Source: JBBKWG01 sp037968835
GTDB lineage: Bacteria; Pseudomonadota; Alphaproteobacteria; Rhodobacterales; Rhodobacteraceae
Assembly (NCBI GenBank): GCA_037968835.1
Contig: JBBKWG010000174.1
Location: 1 to 12,573 of the forward strand
Length of the DNA: 12,573 bases
Reading direction: 5' to 3'
The position numbers and the translations under genes are program-made. A model generated the notes under the pieces. The model saw nothing but the letters and a program-made list of their open reading frames with translations, searched no databases and had not been told where the DNA came from. Each line of letters begins with the position of its first letter. The stretch's first letter is position 1. Of this stretch, positions 1 through 5,760 are shown piece after piece.

Positions 1-416
1 GCACCGACAGCCGGGCCGAGCGCCTCTTGTCCGTCACCGGCGACCGCTGCAAGCGCGTCCGCGGCTTCGGCAAGCTGGCCACCGAATTCACCGGCTTTCG
101 AACCTTCCTGCCAGAGAGCGGGCAACGCGCGGGTCTCTTCACCAAGCGCCCCGTTGTCGGTGCCCGGAACCCAATAGCCACGCTGGCTCAACTTGCTGAG
201 GGCGGCGATATTGTTCGCGGCTGCCGAGGCGGCCTCGGCGTCGTAGGCCAGGTCGCCCTTGGCCATGTTGCCAAGTGTGGTCAGGTTGAATTGGTAAAGC
301 TGCATGTGTGACTGGCGGGCTTTGACGGCTGGGTTGCCGCCGTGACCGGCTGCGAATGCAAGGCTTGCGGTGGCGATAGCCGCGGCGGAAAGGGCGATTG
401 TACGCGCTTTGAACAT
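1..416 (-). CDS. Cytochrome c'/c556 family protein, 3' end cut by window edge
   Basis: Probable periplasmic c-type cytochrome of the four-helix-bundle cytochrome c'/c556 family, which carries electrons or binds small gases. The ATG at 416 is preceded by GGAG with 7-nt spacing. The first ~22 residues form a clear signal peptide (basic MFKAR, then an Ala-rich hydrophobic core ending near AFAAG). The mature part begins with the family's first helix, with R34 and M38 in the pattern VKARQSHMQLY; in c556 types the Met is the sixth haem ligand. Further family-like stretches are LTTLGNMAKG (46-55) and LPALWQE (98-104). Only 138 codons are present. The haem-attachment CxxCH, near the C-terminus in this family, would lie beyond the left edge, so haem binding is not directly seen. 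The gene diverges from the LysR-type regulator, which may control it (inference). Confidence 0.85.
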   Translation of the reverse strand, partial: MFKARTIALSAAAIATASLAFAAGHGGNPAVKARQSHMQLYQFNLTTLGNMAKGDLAYDAEAASAAANNIAALSKLSQRGYWVPGTDNGALGEETRALPALWQEGSKAGEFGGQLAEAADALAAVAGDGQEALGPAVG

Positions 417-439
417 TAAAGATCTCCGGTCTAATTGAT

Positions 440-461
440 GAACACTAGCAACGAACACTAG
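440..461. repeat. Direct repeat GAACACTAG x2 in divergent promoter region
   Basis: The 9-mer GAACACTAG occurs at 440-448 and again at 453-461, separated by CAAC, giving a 13-bp period. Because CTAG is self-complementary, the pair also makes an interrupted palindrome CTAG-N9-CTAG (445-461). It lies in the 87-bp gap between the divergent cytochrome and LysR genes, where a LysR-type protein would be expected to bind. A canonical T-N11-A LysR dyad is not evident, so the operator role is inference. Confidence 0.4.
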
Positions 462-503
462 GGCGGCGTAAGCAAAAGGAAACTATGCAAATGTGCGGAT
501 GCC

Positions 504-1364
504 ATGCGAAACCATGCACAGACGAACTGGGATGACCTGAAATTTGTCCTCGCGGTTGCCGATCACGGATCGGTGTCGGCGGCGGCGCGGGCGCTGGATG
601 TGAACCACGCAACCGTCCTGCGCCGAATAAGCGCGTTCGAGACGCGACACGGATTGCGGATATTCGACAAAACCTCGCATGGCTATCAATTATCGGCGGA
701 TCGGCGCGCGCTGGTTGACGCGATGCGCGAGGCTGGCGAGGCGCTGAACGCGGTCGGGCGGATGATCGACGCGGTGCGCCCGCAGCTTGGCGCCGGGCTC
801 AGGATCACCTCGACCGATACGTTCTGCCAGATCGTCCTGCCGCCGGTCGTCGCGCGCCTATCGGCCGAAACCGGTCTCGACATTGATCTGGTCGCGTCAA
901 ACGCCCATTTCGACCTTGCGCGCCAAGAAGCCGATATCGCGGTGCGCCCAAGCCTGAGACTTCCCGACGATCTGCGCGGCGAAATCGCCGGCCACCTGAA
1001 GTTCGCGATCTACGGCGCGAAGTCGGGCCACGACGGCTGGTTGGGGACGACGGGGCCGTTGCAGCGTTCGGGCGCAGGTCAGTGGATCGCGCAAAACGTC
1101 GCGCGCGGCGACATCGCGATTTCCGCCGACAGTTTCATGTCGCTTGCGTCGCTGGCGGCGAGTGCCGGTAAACGGGCGATCCTGCCGGTGGTCAGCGGTG
1201 ACGCCCATCCGGGGCTGGAACGGCTGGAGACGGTTTGCGAGGTGCCGCCGGTCCCGATCTGGGTTGCCTGCCACGTCGATCTGGAAAAGTCCGGGCGACT
1301 GTCAAAGGCGCGCGCGCTCATTGCGGCGGCGCTGAAGGACGAGATGGACTGCTTGCAACGCTAG
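504..1364 (+). CDS. LysR-family transcriptional regulator
   Basis: DNA-binding regulator of the LysR family, 286 aa, a usual length. The N-terminal winged helix-turn-helix spans roughly residues 8-66: GSVSAAARALDVNHATVLRR (22-41) is the helix-turn-helix, followed by the family's FETRHGLRIFDK (45-56). The rest (about 95-280) is the periplasmic-binding-like effector domain, here somewhat divergent and short. The ATG at 504 is used because no other in-frame start lies just upstream. The Shine-Dalgarno is weak (GCGGA at 495-499). The gene diverges from the cytochrome c'/c556 gene, so a role in its control is the usual guess for a LysR neighbour. No effector can be deduced. Its TAG stop (1362-1364) overlaps the TAG of the convergent porin-like gene within one CTAG. 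Confidence 0.92.
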   Translation: MRNHAQTNWDDLKFVLAVADHGSVSAAARALDVNHATVLRRISAFETRHGLRIFDKTSHGYQLSADRRALVDAMREAGEALNAVGRMIDAVRPQLGAGLRITSTDTFCQIVLPPVVARLSAETGLDIDLVASNAHFDLARQEADIAVRPSLRLPDDLRGEIAGHLKFAIYGAKSGHDGWLGTTGPLQRSGAGQWIAQNVARGDIAISADSFMSLASLAASAGKRAILPVVSGDAHPGLERLETVCEVPPVPIWVACHVDLEKSGRLSKARALIAAALKDEMDCLQR

Positions 1365-2215
1365 AAACGGAACCCTATGGCGAGGTCGAACAGCGCATCT
1401 TCATCGGGTGCGCCGGCGACGCCACCCTGCACATAGCTGCCCGATTGCGTGGTGAACGCGGCGCTCATGCCAAGGCGATTGATCGGGTCCGCGTCCGGCG
1501 CCTCGTCGCGCAATCCGGCGAGACCGAGCGTGATCCGGTCGTTCAGCGCATAGTCGACGTAGATCTGCGAGCGCGACAGCGACCGTTGTTCGGGCTGATA
1601 GGTGAGATCGACACCGGCGGTCGCGGCCCCGGTTGTGACTTCGCTGCCTAGGCGGAAGTAATCCTCGGACCCGCTGCTTTCGGCCCCGCCGAACACGACG
1701 ACCTGATCGACGGCGTCAAGATCGACGGACAGGTATTGCCCCGACACCGCCATCACGTCGCCGGATCCGCCCGTTATCCTGTGCCAGGACGCGCCGTAGC
1801 TGAACGTGTCGCCGACGCGGTCGAGGCGCAGACCGAAATCGAGCGTGCGGTTGCGCGCCGCAGTCGCGACCAGCGACGAGATACCGGCAGGAACCGCGAA
1901 CAGATGGCCCCCGTGCGCGCCTGTATCGAACGCGGATCTGGGGCGGCCGATGTGCAGCGTGGCTCCGGACACGGGCACGGCGAAGCTGGCGTAAATGGCC
2001 GTGCCGCGATCACCACTCAACTCGACCTGGTCGAACCCGACGCTCAGTCCGACGGATGGCGCGGCGTCGCCGAGACTGAAATAGACATCGCCACTTATCG
2101 ACTGCCCGTCAGCATGTTGAAATGACAGCTCAACCGAAGTTCGCGGATCCTGTTCGGCACCGGCGGCGGACACCCAGAGAGCGACAATCAAAGCGATGGG
2201 TAGTAGAGGGCGCAC
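1361..2215 (-). CDS. Porin-like outer-membrane beta-barrel protein
   Basis: Secreted 284-aa protein, probably an outer-membrane beta-barrel. Starting at the GTG at 2215, the product opens with a signal peptide: VRPLLPIALIVALWVSAAGA, with likely cleavage before EQDPR. The mature part consists of alternating hydrophobic/polar strands (for example RSQIYVDYALNDRITLGLAG) separated by Asp/Gly-rich turns, and it ends in an aromatic residue (DLAIGFRF), the usual barrel C-terminal signature. The length is close to Rhodobacterales porins, but I recognise no specific family, pore loop or substrate. The GTG is chosen because GGAG (2225-2228) sits 9 nt upstream and the signal peptide starts exactly there. 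An in-frame TTG at 2326 would add 37 residues ahead of the signal peptide and lacks a ribosome site. It lies 138 bp downstream of hpt on the same strand. Confidence 0.75.
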   Translation of the reverse strand: MRPLLPIALIVALWVSAAGAEQDPRTSVELSFQHADGQSISGDVYFSLGDAAPSVGLSVGFDQVELSGDRGTAIYASFAVPVSGATLHIGRPRSAFDTGAHGGHLFAVPAGISSLVATAARNRTLDFGLRLDRVGDTFSYGASWHRITGGSGDVMAVSGQYLSVDLDAVDQVVVFGGAESSGSEDYFRLGSEVTTGAATAGVDLTYQPEQRSLSRSQIYVDYALNDRITLGLAGLRDEAPDADPINRLGMSAAFTTQSGSYVQGGVAGAPDEDALFDLAIGFRF

Positions 2216-2224
2216 TGGTCCGTT

Positions 2225-2228
2225 CTCC
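2225..2228 (-). promoter_or_regulatory. Ribosome binding site fixing the GTG start of the porin-like gene
   Basis: Minus-strand GGAG, 9 nt before the GTG at 2215. It decides between this start and the upstream TTG at 2326, which has no Shine-Dalgarno. Confidence 0.55.
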
Positions 2229-2353
2229 GGCTTCAGGTCCCACCCCGGATCAGACGTTACGACGACGCTGGAAGCGTTTGGTGATTCGATTGGGCGCAAC
2301 GACGCCGCTATTGTCATTTGTTGCAATTGGGTCGCAAGGCCGGTGTCGGTGGG

Positions 2354-2896
2354 CTAGCCCTTGCCGGTGAACCGGACCTTGCCGATGTAGGGCAGGTTGC
2401 GGTTTCTCTGGGCGTAATCAATACCATAGCCGACGACGAATTCGTCGGGGATCTCGAACCCGGTCCACGTCGCCTTGATCTCGGTCTCGCGTCGCGATGG
2501 CTTGTCGAGCAGGGCGATCGTTTCCAGACGACGGGGATTGCGAGATTGCAAAAGGCGGGTCACGTGGTCGAGCGTGAACCCGGTGTCGACGATGTCTTCC
2601 ACCACCAGAACGTCGCAGTCGTGGATCTCGCCGCGCAGGTCCTTGAGGATTCGCACCTCGCGGCTGGATTCCATGCTGTCGCCATAAGACGAGGCTTCGA
2701 GGAAATCGACCTCGACGTTCATGTCGAGTTCGCGCACGAGATCGGCGATGAACACGAACGAACCACGCAAAAGGCCGACGACGATCAGCTTGTCGCTTCC
2801 GGAATAGGCGCGTTTTATTTCGCGGCAAAGCTCTTCGATCCGGGCCGCGATGGCCTTGGCCGAGATCATTTCGTCGATCTCGTAGGATTCGTTCAC
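2354..2896 (-). CDS. hpt: Hypoxanthine(-guanine) phosphoribosyltransferase
   Basis: Cytosolic purine-salvage enzyme that joins hypoxanthine or guanine to PRPP, giving IMP or GMP. The hallmark PRPP-binding motif VLVVEDIVDTG is present (about residues 96-106 of the 180-aa form), with the acidic pair ED and downstream DTG loop. Also visible are the first loop VGLLRGSFVF (40-49), the flexible loop LEASSYGDSM (67-76), the purine-contacting DKPSRR (131-136) and the C-terminal IPDEFVVGYGIDYAQ. Full length for the bacterial family. Two starts are possible: TTG at 2899 or GTG at 2896. I prefer GTG because the G-rich Shine-Dalgarno (2904-2909) then has 7-nt spacing rather than 4. The gene diverges from the COQ10-like gene. 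The stop lies inside the palindrome GGGCTAGCCC (2351-2360). Confidence 0.93.
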   Translation of the reverse strand: MNESYEIDEMISAKAIAARIEELCREIKRAYSGSDKLIVVGLLRGSFVFIADLVRELDMNVEVDFLEASSYGDSMESSREVRILKDLRGEIHDCDVLVVEDIVDTGFTLDHVTRLLQSRNPRRLETIALLDKPSRRETEIKATWTGFEIPDEFVVGYGIDYAQRNRNLPYIGKVRFTGKG

Positions 2897-2901
2897 CAAA
2901 T

Positions 2902-2911
2902 CACCCCCCTT
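2902..2911 (-). promoter_or_regulatory. G-rich ribosome binding site of hpt
   Basis: Minus strand AAGGGGGGTG, an extended match to the 16S rRNA anti-Shine-Dalgarno except for G in place of the usual A. Spacing from the last G of the run is 7 nt to GTG 2896 and 4 nt to TTG 2899, favouring the GTG. Confidence 0.55.
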
Positions 2912-2936
2912 GACCCGATGGGTCTGTCCTTACACT
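2910..2936 (+). promoter_or_regulatory. Candidate sigma-70 promoter for the COQ10-like gene
   Basis: TTGACC (2910-2915) and TACACT (2931-2936) resemble -35 and -10 boxes, about 34 nt before the ATG at 2970. The 15-bp spacer is shorter than the preferred 17, so this is a tentative call. Confidence 0.28.
2912..2924. repeat. Inverted repeat GACCC-GAT-GGGTC in hpt leader
   Basis: Perfect 5-bp arms with a 3-nt centre, immediately upstream of the hpt Shine-Dalgarno. It also overlaps the candidate -35 box of the opposite-strand COQ10-like gene. It could be an operator or a small leader hairpin; nothing ties it to a known regulator. Confidence 0.3.
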
Positions 2937-2969
2937 TAGGGCAGCAGCAGATTCCAGCACGAAAGCCTG

Positions 2970-3413
2970 ATGCCGACCCATTCCGAAACCCGCCGTCTGC
3001 CCTATACCGCCGACCAGATGTACGCTCTGGTGGCCGATGTGGCGAGATATCCTGAGTTTCTGCCGTGGACGGCAGCGGCGCGTATTCGCGATGTCACCGA
3101 CAAGGGTGATCATCAGGTGATGCTGGCCGATCTGGTAATCTCGTTCAAAGTCTTTCGCGAGCGGTTCGGCAGCCTTGTGACGTTGTGGCCCGAGGCGCGA
3201 AAGATCGACACGGAATATCTGGACGGACCGTTCCGGCACATGATCTCCAACTGGGCGTTCACCCCCGCCGAGGGGGGCTGCGAGGTCTATTTCAACGTCG
3301 ATTTCGAGTTCCGAAACCGCATTCTTCAAGGCGCTGCGACGATGTTTTTCAATGACGCGATGCAGCGGATCGTGCGCGCATTCGAACGCCGCGCCGCCGT
3401 GCTTTACGGCTGA
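2970..3413 (+). CDS. COQ10/RatA-type START-domain protein (probable coenzyme Q-binding)
   Basis: Small cytosolic or membrane-associated protein of the SRPBCC/START fold, 147 aa, the whole domain with nothing added. Family features are the opening TRRLPYTADQMYALVADV (about 7-24), RYPEFLPW (26-33), the hydrophobic strand MLADLVISFKVFRERF (51-66), the DGPFRHMISNWAF segment (85-97) and VDFEFRNRIL (110-119). Yeast Coq10 members bind ubiquinone and support respiration. E. coli RatA, a relative, was reported to block ribosome subunit association. Which of these applies is not decided by sequence; with no ratB-like gene adjacent, the quinone role is the safer inference for an alphaproteobacterium. 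Database annotation as a type II toxin would be misleading. The Shine-Dalgarno is weak. It diverges from hpt and converges on amt. Confidence 0.88.
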   Translation: MPTHSETRRLPYTADQMYALVADVARYPEFLPWTAAARIRDVTDKGDHQVMLADLVISFKVFRERFGSLVTLWPEARKIDTEYLDGPFRHMISNWAFTPAEGGCEVYFNVDFEFRNRILQGAATMFFNDAMQRIVRAFERRAAVLYG

Positions 3414-3420
3414 GCGGACA

Positions 3421-3446
3421 GGCGACGGGTCCGAAGTCCCGCCGCC
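3421..3446. terminator. Probable bidirectional terminator hairpin between COQ10-like gene and amt
   Basis: GGCGACGGG (3421-3429) pairs with CCCGCCGCC (3438-3446) as a 9-bp GC-rich stem with one A/C mismatch. On the minus-strand transcript the mismatch becomes a G-U pair and the loop contains C-UUCG-G, a very stable tetraloop. It fills the 39-bp gap between two convergent stop codons. T-runs are poor on both sides (ATTGTTT on the plus strand), so efficiency is uncertain. Confidence 0.55.
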
Positions 3447-3452
3447 ATTGTT

Positions 3453-4634
3453 TCACGACGTCAGTTCGTAACCGCGCTCGCCGTGCTGCGCGAGGTCTAG
3501 CCCGGTGATCTCGGTCTCTGCATCGACGCGCATTCCGGTCACGGCACGGGTCACGAAGACCAGAACCACCGTCACGACCAGTGTGAACACGCCGACGATC
3601 AGAAGGCTGCCGGCCTGCGCAACAAAGCTGCCCGCGCCCAGGATCGCGATCATCAGCGTGCCGAAGATGCCGCCGACGCCGTGGACTGCGAACACATCGA
3701 GCGTGTCGTCGATCTTGAGCGCGTTGCGCACGAAGTTCACCGCTTCCTGACAGAGAATCCCCGCGACCGAACCGATCACCAACGCCTCGACAGGACCGAC
3801 AAATCCCGAGGCAGGCGTGATCGAGGCAAGGCCCGCAATGGTGCCCGTGACCATGCCGACAAGACTGGCCTTGCCGTATTTGATCCGCTCCCAGAGCGCC
3901 CAGGTCAGCGAGGCGGCGGCCGCCGAGATATGCGTGACGGTCAGCGCCATCGCGGCACCGCCGTCGGCAGCCAGTTGCGAACCGCCGTTGAAGCCGAACC
4001 AGCCGACCCACAACATCGCCGCGCCGATCATGACGAAGCCCGGATTGTGCGGCGGTTTCGACTTGTCGTTGCGCGCCCCCAGCATGACTGCGATCACCAG
4101 CGCCGCGATCCCTGCGGTTTCGTGCACAACGATGCCGCCCGCGAAATCGCGCGCGCCAATGTCACCGAAGATGCCGCCGTCGGAAAGAAATCCGCCGCCC
4201 CATATCCAGTGGACCACGGGCGCATAACAGATCAGCATCCACAGCGTCGAGAACATCAGCACGAACCCGAAATTTGTGCGCTCGACATAAGCGCCGACGA
4301 TCAGCGCCGGGGTGATGATTGCGAAGGTCATCTGGAACGCGAAGAACAGCACTTCGGGCAGGGTTCCGGCCAAACTGTCGGCGGTGACACCGGCCAGAAA
4401 CATCTTGCCCAACCCGCCCCAGACGCCGCTGCCGCTGTCCCCGAAAGCGATGGAGTAGCCGAACGCGAGCCAGGCGATGCTCATCGCGCAGGCGATGGCG
4501 TAGCAGTGCATGAAGACGCTGAGAACGTTGCGCGCGCGTACCAGACCGCCGTAGAACAGCGCCAGTCCCGGCAGCGTCATGAACAGGACCAGCGCCGTTG
4601 CGACCATGATCCAGGCTGTGTCGGCTCCCACCAT
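3453..4634 (-). CDS. amt: Ammonium transporter (Amt family)
   Basis: Inner-membrane ammonium channel, 393 aa, hydrophobic throughout with the eleven-helix pattern of Amt/Rh proteins. The twin pore histidines are H171 (GIVVHETAG) and H318 (FAVHGVGG). The periplasmic recruitment and gate residues, by comparison with E. coli AmtB, are F104 (QMTFA), W145 (WIWGGG), F215 (GWFGFN), S219 and D163. The protein begins directly at the first membrane helix (GADTAWIMVATALVLF) with no cleavable signal, common for alphaproteobacterial Amt. The cytosolic C-tail EITGLDLAQHGERGYE is the conserved segment that responds to PII/GlnK. The ATG at 4634 has a perfect AGGAGG (4642-4647) with 7-nt spacing. No glnK gene is adjacent. 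Regulation by the NtrBC system encoded to the right is likely from biology, but no NtrC site is identified. Confidence 0.95.
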   Translation of the reverse strand: MVGADTAWIMVATALVLFMTLPGLALFYGGLVRARNVLSVFMHCYAIACAMSIAWLAFGYSIAFGDSGSGVWGGLGKMFLAGVTADSLAGTLPEVLFFAFQMTFAIITPALIVGAYVERTNFGFVLMFSTLWMLICYAPVVHWIWGGGFLSDGGIFGDIGARDFAGGIVVHETAGIAALVIAVMLGARNDKSKPPHNPGFVMIGAAMLWVGWFGFNGGSQLAADGGAAMALTVTHISAAAASLTWALWERIKYGKASLVGMVTGTIAGLASITPASGFVGPVEALVIGSVAGILCQEAVNFVRNALKIDDTLDVFAVHGVGGIFGTLMIAILGAGSFVAQAGSLLIVGVFTLVVTVVLVFVTRAVTGMRVDAETEITGLDLAQHGERGYELTS

Positions 4635-4658
4635 TTCTATTCCTCCTGATTTCGTTGC

Positions 4659-4671
4659 CGGTCAGAGACCG
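4659..4671. repeat. Inverted repeat CGGTC-AGA-GACCG upstream of amt
   Basis: Perfect 5-bp arms with a 3-nt centre, 12 bp upstream of the amt Shine-Dalgarno on the gene's own side. Could be a repressor or activator site or a small leader hairpin. It does not match the enteric NtrC consensus. Confidence 0.3.
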
Positions 4672-4716
4672 TGGCAGGGATGCGAAGAAAAGCGGCATGG
4701 GACAATTCAGGTGGGG

Positions 4717-4745
4717 AAAAAATGAGCGGAATGCGGATTGCCGCT
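4717..4745 (-). terminator. Candidate intrinsic terminator after the ispDF-pgpA-pncC operon
   Basis: Reading the minus strand, AGCGG (4745-4741) can pair with CCGCT (4729-4725) around an 11-nt loop. An alternative is the tighter GCGG-CAAT-CCGC. A CATTTTTT tract (4724-4717) follows. It starts about 45 nt after the pncC stop and ahead of amt, the right place to separate the two transcription units. The stem is short, so confidence is modest. Confidence 0.38.
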
Positions 4746-4789
4746 TAAGTTGGCGGCGGTTTGGGCGTTCTGCCTAATTTTCGGGCGGT

Positions 4790-5257
4790 TCAGGAAAGAG
4801 CAGAGATCAGCAGGTCCAGCGCGTGCTGGACGGTCGCTGCGCGCACGTTGGCGCGACCAATTGCGCCGAATTCCCGCGTTTCGCTCGTCGTCGGCGCATC
4901 GAACTTCGAGAGCGCGAAACAGACGCGGCCCTCGGGCTTGTTCTCGGAGCCGCCCGGCCCGGCAATGCCCGTGACCGAGACCGCGATTGTGGCATCGGAA
5001 TTCTCAAGCGCGCCGTCGGCCATGGCGCGGGCAACTTCCTCGGACACCGCGCCGTAAGCGACGATGGTTTCGGGCGGAACGCCCAGCATGGTGACCTTGG
5101 CGGCGTTGGAATAGGTGACGAAACCGCGATCGAAAATGTCCGACGATCCGGCGACTTCGGTGATCGCGCCAGCAATCAACCCGCCAGTGCAGCTTTCGGC
5201 AGTCGCGATCATCGCGGCCTTTTCGCGGGCGAGGTCCAGCAGGTGCACGGCGCTCAT
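4790..5257 (-). CDS. pncC: CinA C-terminal domain protein, nicotinamide-nucleotide amidohydrolase (PncC)
   Basis: Stand-alone CinA-C domain of 155 aa, the length of the free-standing bacterial form. PncC removes the amide of NMN to give nicotinate mononucleotide in NAD recycling. Visible motifs are AESCTGGLIAG (20-30), carrying the active-site Ser, the YSNAAK segment (49-54), and SVTGIAGPGG (94-103). The ATG at 5257 overlaps the TGA of pgpA as ATGA. The reading frame is open for a further 48 codons upstream, but that extension is Arg-rich shadow sequence of pgpA, so the downstream ATG is chosen. It is the last gene of the ispDF-pgpA-pncC operon. There is no N-terminal molybdopterin-like domain, so it is not a full competence-damage CinA. 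Confidence 0.9.
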   Translation of the reverse strand: MSAVHLLDLAREKAAMIATAESCTGGLIAGAITEVAGSSDIFDRGFVTYSNAAKVTMLGVPPETIVAYGAVSEEVARAMADGALENSDATIAVSVTGIAGPGGSENKPEGRVCFALSKFDAPTTSETREFGAIGRANVRAATVQHALDLLISALS

Positions 5258-5760
5258 GGCTGGCCGCTCATTCCGACGAAACCGGCGTGTGCGAGTGCTG
5301 CAAGTGCGACCACGCCGATGGCGGCAAAGACCCCGGCCCAAACGTCGTCCATCATCAGCCCGAACCCGTCGCCACGGGCGTCCGCACGCCCTGCAAGCCA
5401 CGGTTTCCAGATGTCGAAAAGTCTAAACAGCACAAAGGCTGCGACAATGCCCGGCCAGAGTTGAAGCGGCGAATTGCCGGTCGCGAACGCCCCGTAGGAC
5501 ACCGGAAGCAGCGCGATCCACTGGCCGACAACCTCGTCAATGACGATCCACGACGGATCATGGTCGCTGGCCCCGGCAATCTGTTTCTCGGCAGCCGAAA
5601 CGCCGGCGAAAAACAGGATCACGGCGGCGATGGCCAGAATAAACGGGCCGCCGATGACATGCAGGCTCCAAGCGGCGGGCAGGGCGGCGAGCGACCCCCA
5701 CGTGCCGGGAGCGGGGCGCAGATAACCGCAACCGAAAAAGCTGAGAAGAACCAGTCTCAT
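5254..5760 (-). CDS. pgpA: Phosphatidylglycerophosphatase A
   Basis: Inner-membrane phosphatase that removes the phosphate of phosphatidylglycerol phosphate to make phosphatidylglycerol; 168 aa, the usual size. Conserved PgpA features are the N-terminal FFGCGYLRPAPGTWGSLAALP (about 8-28), the acidic DPSWIVIDEVVGQW (68-81) with D68, D75 and E76 as likely metal or catalytic residues, the FRLFDIWKPW block (112-121), and GFGLMMDDVWAGV (132-144) with its Asp pair. Three to four membrane segments are apparent (about 24-55, 100-116 and 142-160). The ATG at 5760 overlaps the ispDF stop as ATGA, and its own stop overlaps the pncC start in the same manner, so translation is probably coupled through all three genes. 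Confidence 0.94.
   Translation of the reverse strand: MRLVLLSFFGCGYLRPAPGTWGSLAALPAAWSLHVIGGPFILAIAAVILFFAGVSAAEKQIAGASDHDPSWIVIDEVVGQWIALLPVSYGAFATGNSPLQLWPGIVAAFVLFRLFDIWKPWLAGRADARGDGFGLMMDDVWAGVFAAIGVVALAALAHAGFVGMSGQP

Noticed and set aside
27..311. Plus-strand open frame of 94 codons
   Set aside because: Opposite strand of the cytochrome c'/c556 gene, which has a signal peptide, ribosome site and family motifs.
2216..2353. Possible terminator after hpt (GCAAGG...CCTTGC around the stop codon)
   Set aside because: Only 6 bp with a 19-nt loop, part of it inside the coding region, and no T-run; too weak to list.
3681..4649. Plus-strand open frame of 322 codons opposite amt
   Set aside because: Charged, Arg/Asp/Gln-rich product that is the complement of a membrane-channel gene; no motif.
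4648..4789. Search for a sigma-54 (-24/-12) promoter or enteric-type NtrC site before amt
   Set aside because: No GG-N10-GC pair in a TGGCAC...TTGC context on the amt strand, and no TGCACC-N5-GGTGCA. This agrees with the GAFTGA-less NtrC.
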